In this document: positions 41,969 through 50,846 of the stretch, in pieces
Position numbering within the stretch: position 1 is the first letter of the stretch
Layout of the letters: each line of letters begins with the position of its first letter
DNA from: Microbacterium foliorum
GTDB taxonomy: Bacteria; Actinomycetota; Actinomycetes; Actinomycetales; Microbacteriaceae
Assembly (NCBI RefSeq): GCF_006385575.1
Contig: NZ_CP041040.1
Span: forward strand, 3,162,001-3,226,000
DNA: 64,000 bases
Reading direction: 5' to 3'
The notes under the pieces: model-generated
Seen by the model: only the letters and a program-made list of their open reading frames with translations
Databases searched by the model: none
What the model was told of the DNA's origin: nothing
Translations under genes and position numbers: made by a program

Positions 41969-43471
41969 TCAGTGCATCGTGGGGATGACGAAGCTCGCGC
42001 CGTCGCGGATCCCGGCAGCGGGCCAGCGGCTCGTGACGGTCTTGGTCTTCGTGTAGAAGCGGAAGGCGTCGGCGCCGTGCTGGTTGAGGTCGCCGAATCC
42101 GCTGCGCTTCCAGCCTCCGAACGTGTAATACGCGATCGGTACGGGGATCGGCACGTTCACGCCGACCATGCCGACCTCGACCCGGGCGGCGAAGTCTCGG
42201 GCGGCGTCGCCGTCGCGGGTGAAGATCGCGACGCCGTTGCCGTATTCGTGCTCGGATGCCATGCGCAGCGCCTCTTCGTAGTCGGCGGCGCGCGCGATCA
42301 CCAGCACCGGTCCGAAGATCTCCTCGCGGTAGATCGCCATGTCGGTCGTGACGTGGTCGAACAGCGTCGGTCCGAGATAGAAGCCCTGCTCATGGCCCGG
42401 CACCGAGAAGCCTCGGCCGTCAGCGAGGAGGGTCGCGCCCTCGTCGACGCCCTGCTGGATGTAGCCCTCGACCCGCTCGACCGCTGCTCGTGTGACCAGC
42501 GGACCGTAGTCGACGTCGGCCGAGAGCGAGGGCCCGATGCGCAGCTGCGCCACACGCTCAGTGAGCTTGGCCGCGAGAGCATCCGCCGTCTCCTGTCCGA
42601 CCGGGACCGCAACCGAGATCGCCATGCAGCGCTCGCCCGCCGAACCGTAGCCCGAGCCGATCAGAGCGTCGACGGCCTGGTCGAGGTCGGCGTCGGGCAT
42701 CACGATCATGTGGTTTTTGGCACCGCCGAAGCACTGCGCGCGCTTGCCGTGCGCGGCCGCCGTCGAGTAGATGTACTCGGCGATCGGGGTCGAGCCGACG
42801 AATCCCACGGCCCGGATGCGGTCGTCGGTGAGCAGCGCGTCGACGGCCTCCTTGTCTCCGTGCACGACGTTGAGCACGCCGGCGGGCAGCCCCGCCTCGA
42901 GGAACAGCTCGGCGATGCGGACGGGGACCGAGGGGTCACGCTCACTGGGCTTGAGCACCACGGCGTTGCCGGCGGCGAGCGCGGGGCCCGCCTTCCACAG
43001 CGGGATCATGGCAGGGAAGTTGAAGGGCGTGATCGCGGCGACCACTCCGAGGGGCTGCCGCATCGAGTAGACGTCGATGCCCGCACCGGCGCCGGTCGAG
43101 TACTCGCCCTTCAGCAGGTGCGGAGCGCCCGCGGAGAACTCGATGACCTCGAGGCCCCGCTGGATGTCGCCCTTCGCGTCGTCGACCGTCTTGCCGTGCT
43201 CGCTCGCAAGCAGCTCGGCGAGCGACTGCATCTCGCGCTGTGCCAGATCGAGGAATCGCAGCAGCACGCGAGCGCGCTTCTGCGGGTTGGTCGCCGCCCA
43301 CTCGACCTGCGCGGCCTCGGCGTTCGCGATCACCTCGGCGACCTCCGCGGTGGAGGCCAGCGGCACGCGCGCCTGGACGGATCCGGTGCTCGGATCGAAC
43401 ACGTCGGCGAAGCGGCCACCCTCGGGGGTGAAGTGCTTTCCGCCTACGAAGTGGGGAATGGTACGAGTCAT
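41969..43471 (-). CDS. mmsA: CoA-acylating methylmalonate-semialdehyde dehydrogenase
   Basis: 500 residues. GNAVVLKPSERDP, GFVGSTPIAEYIY, GGAKNHMIVMPDADLDQ and GSAGERCMAISVAVPVG are clear family motifs, with Asn in place of the general-base Glu. Converts methylmalonate semialdehyde to propionyl-CoA, the last step of valine catabolism here. ATG at 43471 gives MTRTIPHFVGG; an in-frame start lies 18 codons upstream at low quality. First gene of the valine operon, with a TATAGT-like -10 near 43505. It is a paralog of the gene at 986-2470. Confidence 0.93.
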   Translation of the reverse strand: MTRTIPHFVGGKHFTPEGGRFADVFDPSTGSVQARVPLASTAEVAEVIANAEAAQVEWAATNPQKRARVLLRFLDLAQREMQSLAELLASEHGKTVDDAKGDIQRGLEVIEFSAGAPHLLKGEYSTGAGAGIDVYSMRQPLGVVAAITPFNFPAMIPLWKAGPALAAGNAVVLKPSERDPSVPVRIAELFLEAGLPAGVLNVVHGDKEAVDALLTDDRIRAVGFVGSTPIAEYIYSTAAAHGKRAQCFGGAKNHMIVMPDADLDQAVDALIGSGYGSAGERCMAISVAVPVGQETADALAAKLTERVAQLRIGPSLSADVDYGPLVTRAAVERVEGYIQQGVDEGATLLADGRGFSVPGHEQGFYLGPTLFDHVTTDMAIYREEIFGPVLVIARAADYEEALRMASEHEYGNGVAIFTRDGDAARDFAARVEVGMVGVNVPIPVPIAYYTFGGWKRSGFGDLNQHGADAFRFYTKTKTVTSRWPAAGIRDGASFVIPTMH

Positions 43472-43613
43472 TGTGCGATGTCCCTTCGCGCCGTCGTTGG
43501 CACTATGACTATAGTACTTCGGCATCCTGAGATTTACTAGGGCGTCCTTGCAGTTGCTTTCTCAAGATCGGGAAGAAAAGTCCTTGCCCGTATAGACGTC
43601 GCGATATAGAGTC

Positions 43614-43643
43614 TGAAACGTTTTAACCACCTGAAACGTTTAA
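43614..43643. promoter_or_regulatory. Tandem LacI-type half-operators upstream of the ABC operon
   Basis: TGAAACGTTTTA (43614-43625) and TGAAACGTTTAA (43632-43643) are direct copies 18 nt apart, in the 206-nt region before the ABC ATPase. TGAAACGTTT is typical of LacI-family operators; the LacI gene at 49787 of the same operon is the likely binder. Confidence 0.55.
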
Positions 43644-43677
43644 AGTCCGTTTCGGCCCTTCGACAATGAGGTTGATC

Positions 43678-44487
43678 ATGGCACTCGCTGCTGACCAGGA
43701 TCTGGTTCTCCACGCTCGCAACATCTCTCGCCGGTACGGCGCCGTCACCGCTCTCGCCGACGCCTCGCTCGCCCTGCGCCGCGGCGAGGTCATGGGCCTG
43801 GTCGGTGACAACGGCGCCGGCAAGTCCACACTGCTCAAGGTGCTCTCGGGTGCGGTGGTGCCCGACGGCGGCACCATCAAGGTCGAGGGCAAGCCGGTCG
43901 ACTTCCGTCGACCGACCGATGCTCTGGCCGTCGGCATCGAGACCGTCTACCAGGACCTGGCGCTCGTCGACACCATGTCGGCCGTGCAGAACGTGTACCT
44001 CGGTCGTGAAGAGCTGTCGACCAATCCGATCCTCAAGGCGCTGAACGTCGTGAACGACCGAGGCATGCGTGCCCGCTCGCGCGAGGTGCTCGCCGAACTC
44101 GGCGTCGGCATCCAGTCGGTCAACGTGTCGGTCAAGGGCATGTCGGGCGGACAGCGCCAGTGCCTCGCGATCGCCCGTGCCCTGCTCTGGGGCCGCAGCA
44201 TCGTGATCCTCGACGAGCCCACCGCCGCGCTCGGCGTGCGCGAGTCGCAGCAGGTGCTCGACCTCATCGGCCGCCTGCGCGAGCACGGAGTCAGCGTGAT
44301 CCTCGTGAGCCACAACATGCAGCAGCTGCACACCGTCGCAGATCGCGTCACCGTGATGCGCCTCGGCCGGTCGGTCGCCGTGCGTGACATCGCCGACGTC
44401 ACCGCGCAGGACATCGTCGGCCTGATCACCGGGGCACTCCCCGCAGACGTCCCCACCCCGGAGGACACCGAGACCCTCGTCAGCTGA
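43678..44487 (+). CDS. Sugar ABC transporter ATP-binding protein (single-domain, Rbs/Frc type)
   Basis: 269 residues. Walker A GDNGAGKST (43-51), signature MSGGQRQ (a variant of LSGGQ), Walker B VILDEPTAAL and H-loop VSHN are present. Only one nucleotide-binding domain, unlike RbsA, so the ATPase acts as a homodimer like FrcA. ATG 43678 has TGAGG upstream. First gene of an importer operon with a binding protein and two permeases downstream; pentose or hexose uptake is likely. Confidence 0.92.
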   Translation: MALAADQDLVLHARNISRRYGAVTALADASLALRRGEVMGLVGDNGAGKSTLLKVLSGAVVPDGGTIKVEGKPVDFRRPTDALAVGIETVYQDLALVDTMSAVQNVYLGREELSTNPILKALNVVNDRGMRARSREVLAELGVGIQSVNVSVKGMSGGQRQCLAIARALLWGRSIVILDEPTAALGVRESQQVLDLIGRLREHGVSVILVSHNMQQLHTVADRVTVMRLGRSVAVRDIADVTAQDIVGLITGALPADVPTPEDTETLVS

Positions 44488-44556
44488 CGACGAGCAGACT
44501 TCACCACTTCACCACTCGCACCACCCCCAACACACCCACTCAAGAGGAGCACTGCA

Positions 44557-45639
44557 ATGACGCATCACTCATCCCGCACCGCCCTGCGCCTGCTCGGCGC
44601 AGGCGTGGCACTCGTCTCGGCCATCGCGATGGTCGGCTGCGCCGATCAGGCATCCGGCGGATCCGGCGGCGGAGACGACGACACCTTCACCCTCGGCTTC
44701 GCCGTCGGCGGTCAGGCCGACGCCGACTGGCAGGACTACCAGGGCGACGTCGCCCAGGCACTCGCCGAGCAGCGCGGCTGGAAGTACGTCGAGCTCAGCA
44801 ACGACGGCGACGAGGCCACCGCGGTGAAGAACGCCGACCTCTTCGTGCAGCAGGGCGTCGACGCCGTGATGATGTTCAACGGACGCCCCGAGGCGAACCC
44901 GGTCATCGCGAAGAAGTACGCGGATGCCGAGATCCCGGTCATCACGTTCGACATCGCCCAGGAGGGCTGGTACTTCGTCGGCATCGACAACGCAGCAGCC
45001 GGCACCGAGGGCGGCACAGCCCTCGGCGAACTCGCCAAGAGCGAGTGGGACTGCGACGTCGACCTCGTCATCTCGGCGCAGGGCACCGCGGCCGGGCAGA
45101 TCGACACCTGGCGCACCGGCAACGCCGCGACGGCGATCGGCGAGGTCTGCCCCGACATCCCCGAGGACGCGTACGTCGCGTACGAGGCCGACGGCAACCT
45201 CACCACCTCGCTGCAGAACGCGCCAGGCGTCTTCGCGGCACACCCGGATGCCGAGAACATCCTCGTCGTCGGACTCAACGACCAGGCGGTGGTCGGCGCC
45301 CTGCAGGCGGCGACGCAGCTGGGCCGCGACGCCAACATCATGGGCTGGGGCCAGGACGGCGGCCTGATCACGGGCGACAACGTCGACCCGAACCTCGCCG
45401 GCAGCGTCATGTACTTCCTCGAGGGGTACGCGGCCTACGCCTTCCAGATCCTGGACGAGATCGCAGCCGGCGATGCGCCCGAGGTCAAGGACACGGGCGA
45501 CGACGCAGCGGTGAGCGTGCAGCCGTGCGCCGTGACGCAGGAGCAGGCCGCCGCGATCCCCGGCATCGAGGAACGCGTCGCTGAGATCTCCCAGGCCGAC
45601 GAGGGCACGACCCTCTACGACCTCTACTGCAAGAACTAA
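44557..45639 (+). CDS. Sugar-binding lipoprotein of the ABC importer
   Basis: 360 residues. A signal peptide ends with the lipobox AMVGC (Cys about 28), so the mature protein is lipid-anchored outside the membrane. A Gly/Asp-rich linker follows, then a periplasmic-binding-protein type 1 fold (TLGFAVGGQADADWQDYQ, FVQQGVDAVMMFNG, GLNDQAVVGALQAA), as for ribose/galactose-type binding proteins. AGGAG precedes ATG. Ligand unknown; galactose- or arabinose-related sugars fit the operon. Confidence 0.9.
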   Translation: MTHHSSRTALRLLGAGVALVSAIAMVGCADQASGGSGGGDDDTFTLGFAVGGQADADWQDYQGDVAQALAEQRGWKYVELSNDGDEATAVKNADLFVQQGVDAVMMFNGRPEANPVIAKKYADAEIPVITFDIAQEGWYFVGIDNAAAGTEGGTALGELAKSEWDCDVDLVISAQGTAAGQIDTWRTGNAATAIGEVCPDIPEDAYVAYEADGNLTTSLQNAPGVFAAHPDAENILVVGLNDQAVVGALQAATQLGRDANIMGWGQDGGLITGDNVDPNLAGSVMYFLEGYAAYAFQILDEIAAGDAPEVKDTGDDAAVSVQPCAVTQEQAAAIPGIEERVAEISQADEGTTLYDLYCKN

Positions 45640-45679
45640 CCGTTCCTCCCGGATCGGTCTCGAGAAGAACGAGACTCAC

Positions 45680-46690
45680 ATGACGACTCCCACCCTCACG
45701 GCCGATCCGGCCGCCCCGCGTTCGGGTGCGCGCACAGCGCGCCCGGACGCGGGGAGCCGCACCGCCCTGCGCGATGCGCTCACCATCGCCGCGGTCTGGT
45801 TCCTGCTCGCCGCGGCGACCACCATCGTCCGCCCGGACTTCCTCTCGACGCAGTCGCTGCTCGCCATCACCTTCACGATGGCGATCTCGGGCGTCCTCTC
45901 GGTCGCGCAGGGCATCGTCGTCATCGGCGGCGGCCTGCTCGACCTCAGCCTGCCCGTCGCCCTGGTCGTCAGCGCCTGGGCCACCGTCACCCTCCTGGGT
46001 GCCGGTGTGCCCGACCTGCTCGCGGTACTCTGCGGCATCGTCGCCGGCGGCGCCTGGGGCCTGCTGAACGGCCTGATCGTCGTGTACGGCAAGCTCAACC
46101 CGATCATCGTCACGCTCGCCACCGGCTTCGGCGGCCTCGCGATCATGATGATCGGATTCAAGTCGGCGCAGATCCCGTCGGGCTCGGCTCTCCGCGCCTT
46201 CGGACTCGGGCAGTTCCTGGGCCTCCCGAACATCTTCTGGCCCATGCTCGTGATCCTGGTGGTCGCAGGGCTCGCGATCACGTGGACGCGCTGGGGTCGA
46301 CGCCTCACCGCCGTGGGCGGCAACGCACAGGCCGCGCGTGCTCGCGGTATCTCGCTGCGCCGCGTGCGACTGGCGACGTTCTCGGGAGCAGGCGCGGTCG
46401 CCGGGGTCGCCGGCGTGCTGTTCGCCTCCGTCACCCCGAGCTTCACCCCCAACGCCGGAGCCAGCTACCAGCTCATCGTGATCGCCGCGGTGATCCTCGC
46501 CGGCATCAGCCTCTCGGGCGGCAAGGGCAACTTCCTGGTGCTGCTGCTCAGCGTCGGATTCCTCTCGACCATCCCGGTGTCGATCGCCTTCTTCGGACTC
46601 CCGCCGGCATTCGCGCTGATCTTCCAGGGCGCACTCCTCATCATCGCCGTCGGCATCGACGGCTTCCGCATCAAGAGAGGTGCACGATGA
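45680..46690 (+). CDS. Sugar ABC transporter permease 1 (BPD type 2)
   Basis: 336 residues with about eight to ten hydrophobic segments; RbsC-like family. GGGLLDLSLPVALVVSAWATV and GLLNGLIVVYGKLNPIIVTLATG match the family core (recognised by NGLIVVYGKLNPIIVTL). A 20-30 residue polar N-terminus precedes the first span. The stop overlaps the next permease start by 4 nt. Confidence 0.9.
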   Translation: MTTPTLTADPAAPRSGARTARPDAGSRTALRDALTIAAVWFLLAAATTIVRPDFLSTQSLLAITFTMAISGVLSVAQGIVVIGGGLLDLSLPVALVVSAWATVTLLGAGVPDLLAVLCGIVAGGAWGLLNGLIVVYGKLNPIIVTLATGFGGLAIMMIGFKSAQIPSGSALRAFGLGQFLGLPNIFWPMLVILVVAGLAITWTRWGRRLTAVGGNAQAARARGISLRRVRLATFSGAGAVAGVAGVLFASVTPSFTPNAGASYQLIVIAAVILAGISLSGGKGNFLVLLLSVGFLSTIPVSIAFFGLPPAFALIFQGALLIIAVGIDGFRIKRGAR

Positions 46691-47691
46691 CCACGGCATT
46701 CGCCCCGGCATCCGACGTGCAGACACCCCAGGCTCTGCTCCCCCGGGTGCTCTCGTACCTCAAGGGCCCGGTCGGCAGCATCGCGCTGATGCTCGCCGCC
46801 GTCGTCATCATCGGCGCGATCTCGGTCGGCCCGGCGTTCTTCTCGGCCTCGAACGTGCGCATCGTCGGCGTGGCCGTCGCGATCCCGCTCATCGTGGGCG
46901 TGCTCGCATCGTTCGCCCTGCTCGCCGGCGTCGTCGACCTGTCGATCGGCTCGATGGTCGGTTTCGGCGCCGTGGCCTTCAACCAGCTCGTCGCCTCGGG
47001 CATCGACCCGTGGATGGCCGCGGGCGTCACAGTCCTGCTCGGGGTCGTCGTCGGCTCGATCAACGCGTTCGTGATCGTGGGTCTCGGGGCCGAACCGCTC
47101 GCCGTCACGCTGGGTATGCTCACGCTGCTGCGCGGGGTGTGCCAGGCGATCGTCGTGCAGGCACCGCCCACGACTCTCATCGAGCCTCTCTACGACGTGA
47201 CGCAGGGCACGACCTTGGGCATCCCGACTCTGCTGCTCATCGGCGTGGGCCTCACCCTCGTCGCGGCGGGCGTGGTCTCGAAGACGCGCATCGGCCGCAA
47301 GGTCCAGGCCGTCGGCGGTGACCCCCGGGCCGCACAGCGCGCCGGCATCTCGGTCGTCCGAGTTCGCACGGTCGCACTGATCGTCAGCGCGGTCGGCGCA
47401 GCGATCGGTGGCATCTTCTATGTGGGGCAGCTCGGCTCGGCATCCAACATCCTCGGCACGGGACTCGAGTTCCAGATCTACGCGGCGCTGATGATCGGCG
47501 GATACTCGATCACGCGAGGTGGCGTGGGCAACCCGATCGGCGCGCTGCTCGGCCTGCTCGTCGTCGCCGGCATCACGAACATCCTGAACGTGAGCTTCAT
47601 CGATCCGGACTACCTCGACCTCATCGTCGCGGTGATCCTGCTCGCCGCGGTGCTCGTCGACCGCTTCCGCGGTGGGGACGCGTTCGAGTGA
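46687..47691 (+). CDS. Sugar ABC transporter permease 2 (BPD type 2)
   Basis: 334 residues, RbsC-like. VVDLSIGSMVGFGAVAFNQL, NAFVIVGLGAEPLAVTLGM and the SITRGGVGNPIGALLGLLVV stretch near the C-terminus are family marks. ATG 46687 overlaps the upstream stop by 4 nt, and the gene in turn overlaps the aldo/keto reductase by 4 nt. Likely forms the channel with permease 1. Confidence 0.9.
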   Translation: MTTAFAPASDVQTPQALLPRVLSYLKGPVGSIALMLAAVVIIGAISVGPAFFSASNVRIVGVAVAIPLIVGVLASFALLAGVVDLSIGSMVGFGAVAFNQLVASGIDPWMAAGVTVLLGVVVGSINAFVIVGLGAEPLAVTLGMLTLLRGVCQAIVVQAPPTTLIEPLYDVTQGTTLGIPTLLLIGVGLTLVAAGVVSKTRIGRKVQAVGGDPRAAQRAGISVVRVRTVALIVSAVGAAIGGIFYVGQLGSASNILGTGLEFQIYAALMIGGYSITRGGVGNPIGALLGLLVVAGITNILNVSFIDPDYLDLIVAVILLAAVLVDRFRGGDAFE

Positions 47692-48653
47692 GCGCTCATC
47701 CGCAGACGGCTCTCGCGAGCCGGATCCTGGGCCGCACCGGCCTGTCGGTCTCGCCGATCTGCATCGGCACCGCGGCCTGGGGCGTCTCGTCTCCCGTGCA
47801 CGGTCTGACCGTGCAGGAGGAGGATGCGGTGCAGCTCACGCTCGCCGCGTTCGACAGCCCCGTGACCTTCATCGACACCTCGAACAACTACGGCGACGGC
47901 GAGAGCGAGCGCCGCATCGGCCTCGCCGTGCGTCGAGCCGGCGGCGTGCCCGACGGGTTCGTGATCCAGACGAAACTCGATCGCGATCCCGAGACCGACT
48001 CGTTCGACCCCGACCGCATGCGTCGCTCACTCGATGAGAGCCTCGACCGGCTCGGCATCGACAGGGTGCCGATCCTGCACCTGCACGACCCCGAACACAT
48101 CGGATTCGAGGCCGCGATGGCGCCGGGGGGTCCCATCGACGTGCTGCAGGCTCTGCGCGATGAGGGCTACGCCGACTTCATCGGCATCTCGGGAGGGCCG
48201 GCGCGCATGCTGACCCAGTTCGTCGAGACCGGTGTGTTCGACGTCCTCATCACCCACAACCGGGCGACGCTCGTCGACCGCACGGCCGATGCCCTGCTCG
48301 ATGCCGCGACCGCAGCCCGGATCGGCGTGGTCAACGCGGCGATCTACGGCGGGGGGATCCTGGCGAGCTGGCCCAGGACCTCCGACCGCTACCACTACGC
48401 ACCCGCCGCGCCCGAGATGCTCGCCGCGATCGATGCGATGGGAGCGGCATGTGAGCGCCACGGGGTCCCCCTGATCACGGCCGCCCTGCAGAGCTCGCTG
48501 CGCGACCCCCGCATCCATTCGACGGTGTGCGGACTGGTCACCCCGGCGCAGCTCGACCAGACTGTGCGCATGGCAGAGACCGTCGTTCCCGATGCCCTCT
48601 GGGAAGAGCTCGAGGCCCTGCGCCCGTCGAAGGAGACCTGGATCGATGACTGA
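47688..48653 (+). CDS. Aldo/keto reductase, D-threo-aldose 1-dehydrogenase-like
   Basis: 321 residues, TIM-barrel AKR. LGRTGLSVSPICIGTAAWG opens it; FIDTSNNYGDGESERRIG holds the catalytic Tyr region, and IQTKL the Lys. LHLHDPEH is the barrel His region. The fold resembles D-threo-aldose/L-fucose dehydrogenases, which oxidise aldoses at C1. GTG start overlaps the permease by 4 nt, so it is part of the sugar operon. Substrate not provable. Confidence 0.8.
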   Translation: MSAHPQTALASRILGRTGLSVSPICIGTAAWGVSSPVHGLTVQEEDAVQLTLAAFDSPVTFIDTSNNYGDGESERRIGLAVRRAGGVPDGFVIQTKLDRDPETDSFDPDRMRRSLDESLDRLGIDRVPILHLHDPEHIGFEAAMAPGGPIDVLQALRDEGYADFIGISGGPARMLTQFVETGVFDVLITHNRATLVDRTADALLDAATAARIGVVNAAIYGGGILASWPRTSDRYHYAPAAPEMLAAIDAMGAACERHGVPLITAALQSSLRDPRIHSTVCGLVTPAQLDQTVRMAETVVPDALWEELEALRPSKETWIDD

Positions 48654-49794
48654 CCGCCCGGCCCTCCTCATCACCGGTGTCGGCGCGCACGCCGATCCGT
48701 GGCACGGCCTCGCCGCGACGAGCACCGCACTCGCGACCGTGCTGGAACAGCGGATGCCGGTGCACCGCCTCGACACCGACGAGGTCGCGGGCGGCCCTGC
48801 GCTGACCGACGCCGCACTGATCGTCGTCAACATCAGCGGCGACCTCGCGACCGATGCCGCTGCGGCGAGCGCGGTGCTCGATCCCCTGCTCGACGCCGTG
48901 GCGTCCGGCATCCCGCTGCTCGCCGTGCACTCCTCCTCACTCGCCTTCCGTGACGACCCTCGGTGGGCAGAGCTGCTGGGCGGACGGTGGGTGCCCGGGG
49001 TGACCATGCATCCGCAGATCGGGTGGAGCCTGGTGCAGCCGACGGCGCCGCTCGCCCCGTTCCGTGTCTACGACGAGCGCTATTCGCATCTCGAGGTCGG
49101 CTCGGGCTCGGACCTCCGTGCGGTCCACACCGACGACGGGATCACCCACGGACTCGCCTGGTCGCGGCGGGGAGCCGCCGGGCATGGCGGGGTCGCGTAC
49201 TCGGCGCTCGGCCACGGCGTCGAAGCGTACCGATCGGCGGGGACCCGCGAGCTCGTACATGCACTGGTCGACGAACTGCTCGGCGAAAAGCACACGGCAC
49301 GCCCTGTGCCCTCGTCGCCGCCGGCCACGGGCGCCAGTGCCGATCTCGAGGCCGCCGCACTGGACTACGAGCTCATCGCTCTCGCGCCGCACGGCGTGGC
49401 TGTCGCAGACACGGGTTTCACCGATCGCTTCGACGACGGCGAGCTGCTGACATCCGGATACCTGCTCGTCGAGCGTCTGCCGGAGGGCGGCGCGGCGCTG
49501 CACAGTCACGGTCGCGAGGTGGGACGGATAATCCCCGATGCCCGTGGGCTGCAGGTCGACCTGCCCGGCGCCGAGGTCGACGGACGGACGCTGCGCGCAG
49601 CGGCCGCCGGCATCGCGCTCGTCGCCGAAGCGGGCGAATGGCGAAGCACGGGCGATGGATCTGCGATCCTGCTCGGAGAGGACTGGCGCGTCGTCGTGGT
49701 GCACGGCCCGGCGTCGACCAAGCTCGACAATCGCATCCGGCTGCTCGACGACCTGAGGGCGCTGCCCGAGACGCAGAAGGAGCAGCATGCCTGA
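48646..49794 (+). CDS. ThuA-like protein with C-terminal extension
   Basis: 382 residues. The N-terminal 210 residues are ThuA-like (class I amidotransferase fold): ALLITGVGAHADPWHG, PLLAVHSSSLAFRDDPRWAELLGGRWVPG and HGLAWSRRGAAGHGGVAYSALGHG. The remaining 150 residues are a beta-rich extension I do not recognise (GVAVADTGFTDRFDDGELL, LHSHGREVG). The ATG overlaps the upstream stop by 8 nt. ThuA proteins act in disaccharide use (trehalose in rhizobia), a role that fits the sugar operon. Confidence 0.72.
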   Translation: MTDRPALLITGVGAHADPWHGLAATSTALATVLEQRMPVHRLDTDEVAGGPALTDAALIVVNISGDLATDAAAASAVLDPLLDAVASGIPLLAVHSSSLAFRDDPRWAELLGGRWVPGVTMHPQIGWSLVQPTAPLAPFRVYDERYSHLEVGSGSDLRAVHTDDGITHGLAWSRRGAAGHGGVAYSALGHGVEAYRSAGTRELVHALVDELLGEKHTARPVPSSPPATGASADLEAAALDYELIALAPHGVAVADTGFTDRFDDGELLTSGYLLVERLPEGGAALHSHGREVGRIIPDARGLQVDLPGAEVDGRTLRAAAAGIALVAEAGEWRSTGDGSAILLGEDWRVVVVHGPASTKLDNRIRLLDDLRALPETQKEQHA

Positions 49795-50788
49795 CATCGG
49801 CCTGCGAGACGTCGCCGAACGTGCGGGGGTCTCGATCGGCACCGTCTCGAACGCGCTCAATCGACCCGAACTCGTGTCCGAGGCGTCGGCGGCCCGCGTC
49901 GCCGCGGCGGTCGACGAGCTCGGCTACGTGCCCAACATCGCCGCCCGCCAGCTCAAGGCCGGCCGCAGCGACGCCATCGGGTTCTCGGTGATCAACATCA
50001 CCAACCCGTTCTTCGCCGACCTCGCGTTCGGTGCCGAAGAGCAGGCGCTGACCGCCGGGTACTCGGTGATCGTCGGCAACGGCTTCGACTCGGCCGAGCG
50101 CGAGTCGCGCTACCTCGACCTGTTCGAGCGGCAGCGGGTCGACGGGGTGCTCATCGCCCCGGTCGAGTACCACGAGGAGTATCTCGAGCGCTTCCGCCGC
50201 CGGGGCGTGCCGGTCGTGCTCGTCGATCAGCGGCATCCGAACGGCACGTTCTCGTCGGTCTCCGTCGACAACCGGCTCGGCGGACGCATCGCGGCGCAGG
50301 CGCTGCTCGACGGCGGATGCCGGCACCTCGCCTTTGTGGGCGGCCCGACGTCGCGCGAGCAGATGAGCGAGCGTCTCGCGGGGCTGCACGAGGTGGCGGA
50401 TGCCGCGGGCGTGCGCACCACGCTCATCGAGACGACCACCCTCAACACCGGACTCGGCCGCGAGATCGGCGAGCAGATCGCCGACCTGCCGGAGGCCGAC
50501 CGCCCGGACGGCGTTTTCGCCGGCAACGACCATCTCGCCCTCGGGCTGCTGCAGGGTCTCGTCGGACGTGGGCTGCGCGTGCCCGAGGACATCTCTCTCG
50601 TCGGCTACGACGACATCGAGTTCGCCGGCGCAGCAGTGGTGCCGCTGACCTCGGTACGCCAGCCGGCACGCGAGATGGGGGCCCGTGCGATCGAGCTGCT
50701 CATGCACCATCTCGCGGGATCCGACGATCCGATCGAAGCGCGCTTCGTACCCGAGCTCGTCGTGCGGGCGTCGACCCGCACCCCCTGA
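49787..50788 (+). CDS. LacI-family transcriptional regulator
   Basis: 333 residues. The helix-turn-helix is at the start: IGLRDVAERAGVSIGTVSNALNRP, then the hinge VPNIAARQLKAGRSDAIGFSV. A type 1 periplasmic-binding fold follows, with NGTFSSVSVDNRLGG, FAGNDHLALGLLQ and LVGYDDIEFAGAAVVPLTSVRQP (family motif YDDIEFA). It overlaps the ThuA-like gene by 8 nt. Probably represses this operon at the tandem TGAAACGTTT sites upstream of the ABC ATPase. Confidence 0.93.
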   Translation: MPDIGLRDVAERAGVSIGTVSNALNRPELVSEASAARVAAAVDELGYVPNIAARQLKAGRSDAIGFSVINITNPFFADLAFGAEEQALTAGYSVIVGNGFDSAERESRYLDLFERQRVDGVLIAPVEYHEEYLERFRRRGVPVVLVDQRHPNGTFSSVSVDNRLGGRIAAQALLDGGCRHLAFVGGPTSREQMSERLAGLHEVADAAGVRTTLIETTTLNTGLGREIGEQIADLPEADRPDGVFAGNDHLALGLLQGLVGRGLRVPEDISLVGYDDIEFAGAAVVPLTSVRQPAREMGARAIELLMHHLAGSDDPIEARFVPELVVRASTRTP

Positions 50789-50846
50789 CCGCTTCCGTCC
50801 GAGAACCCACCGCCCCGGTCATCGCGACCACCGACCCAGGAGACCC

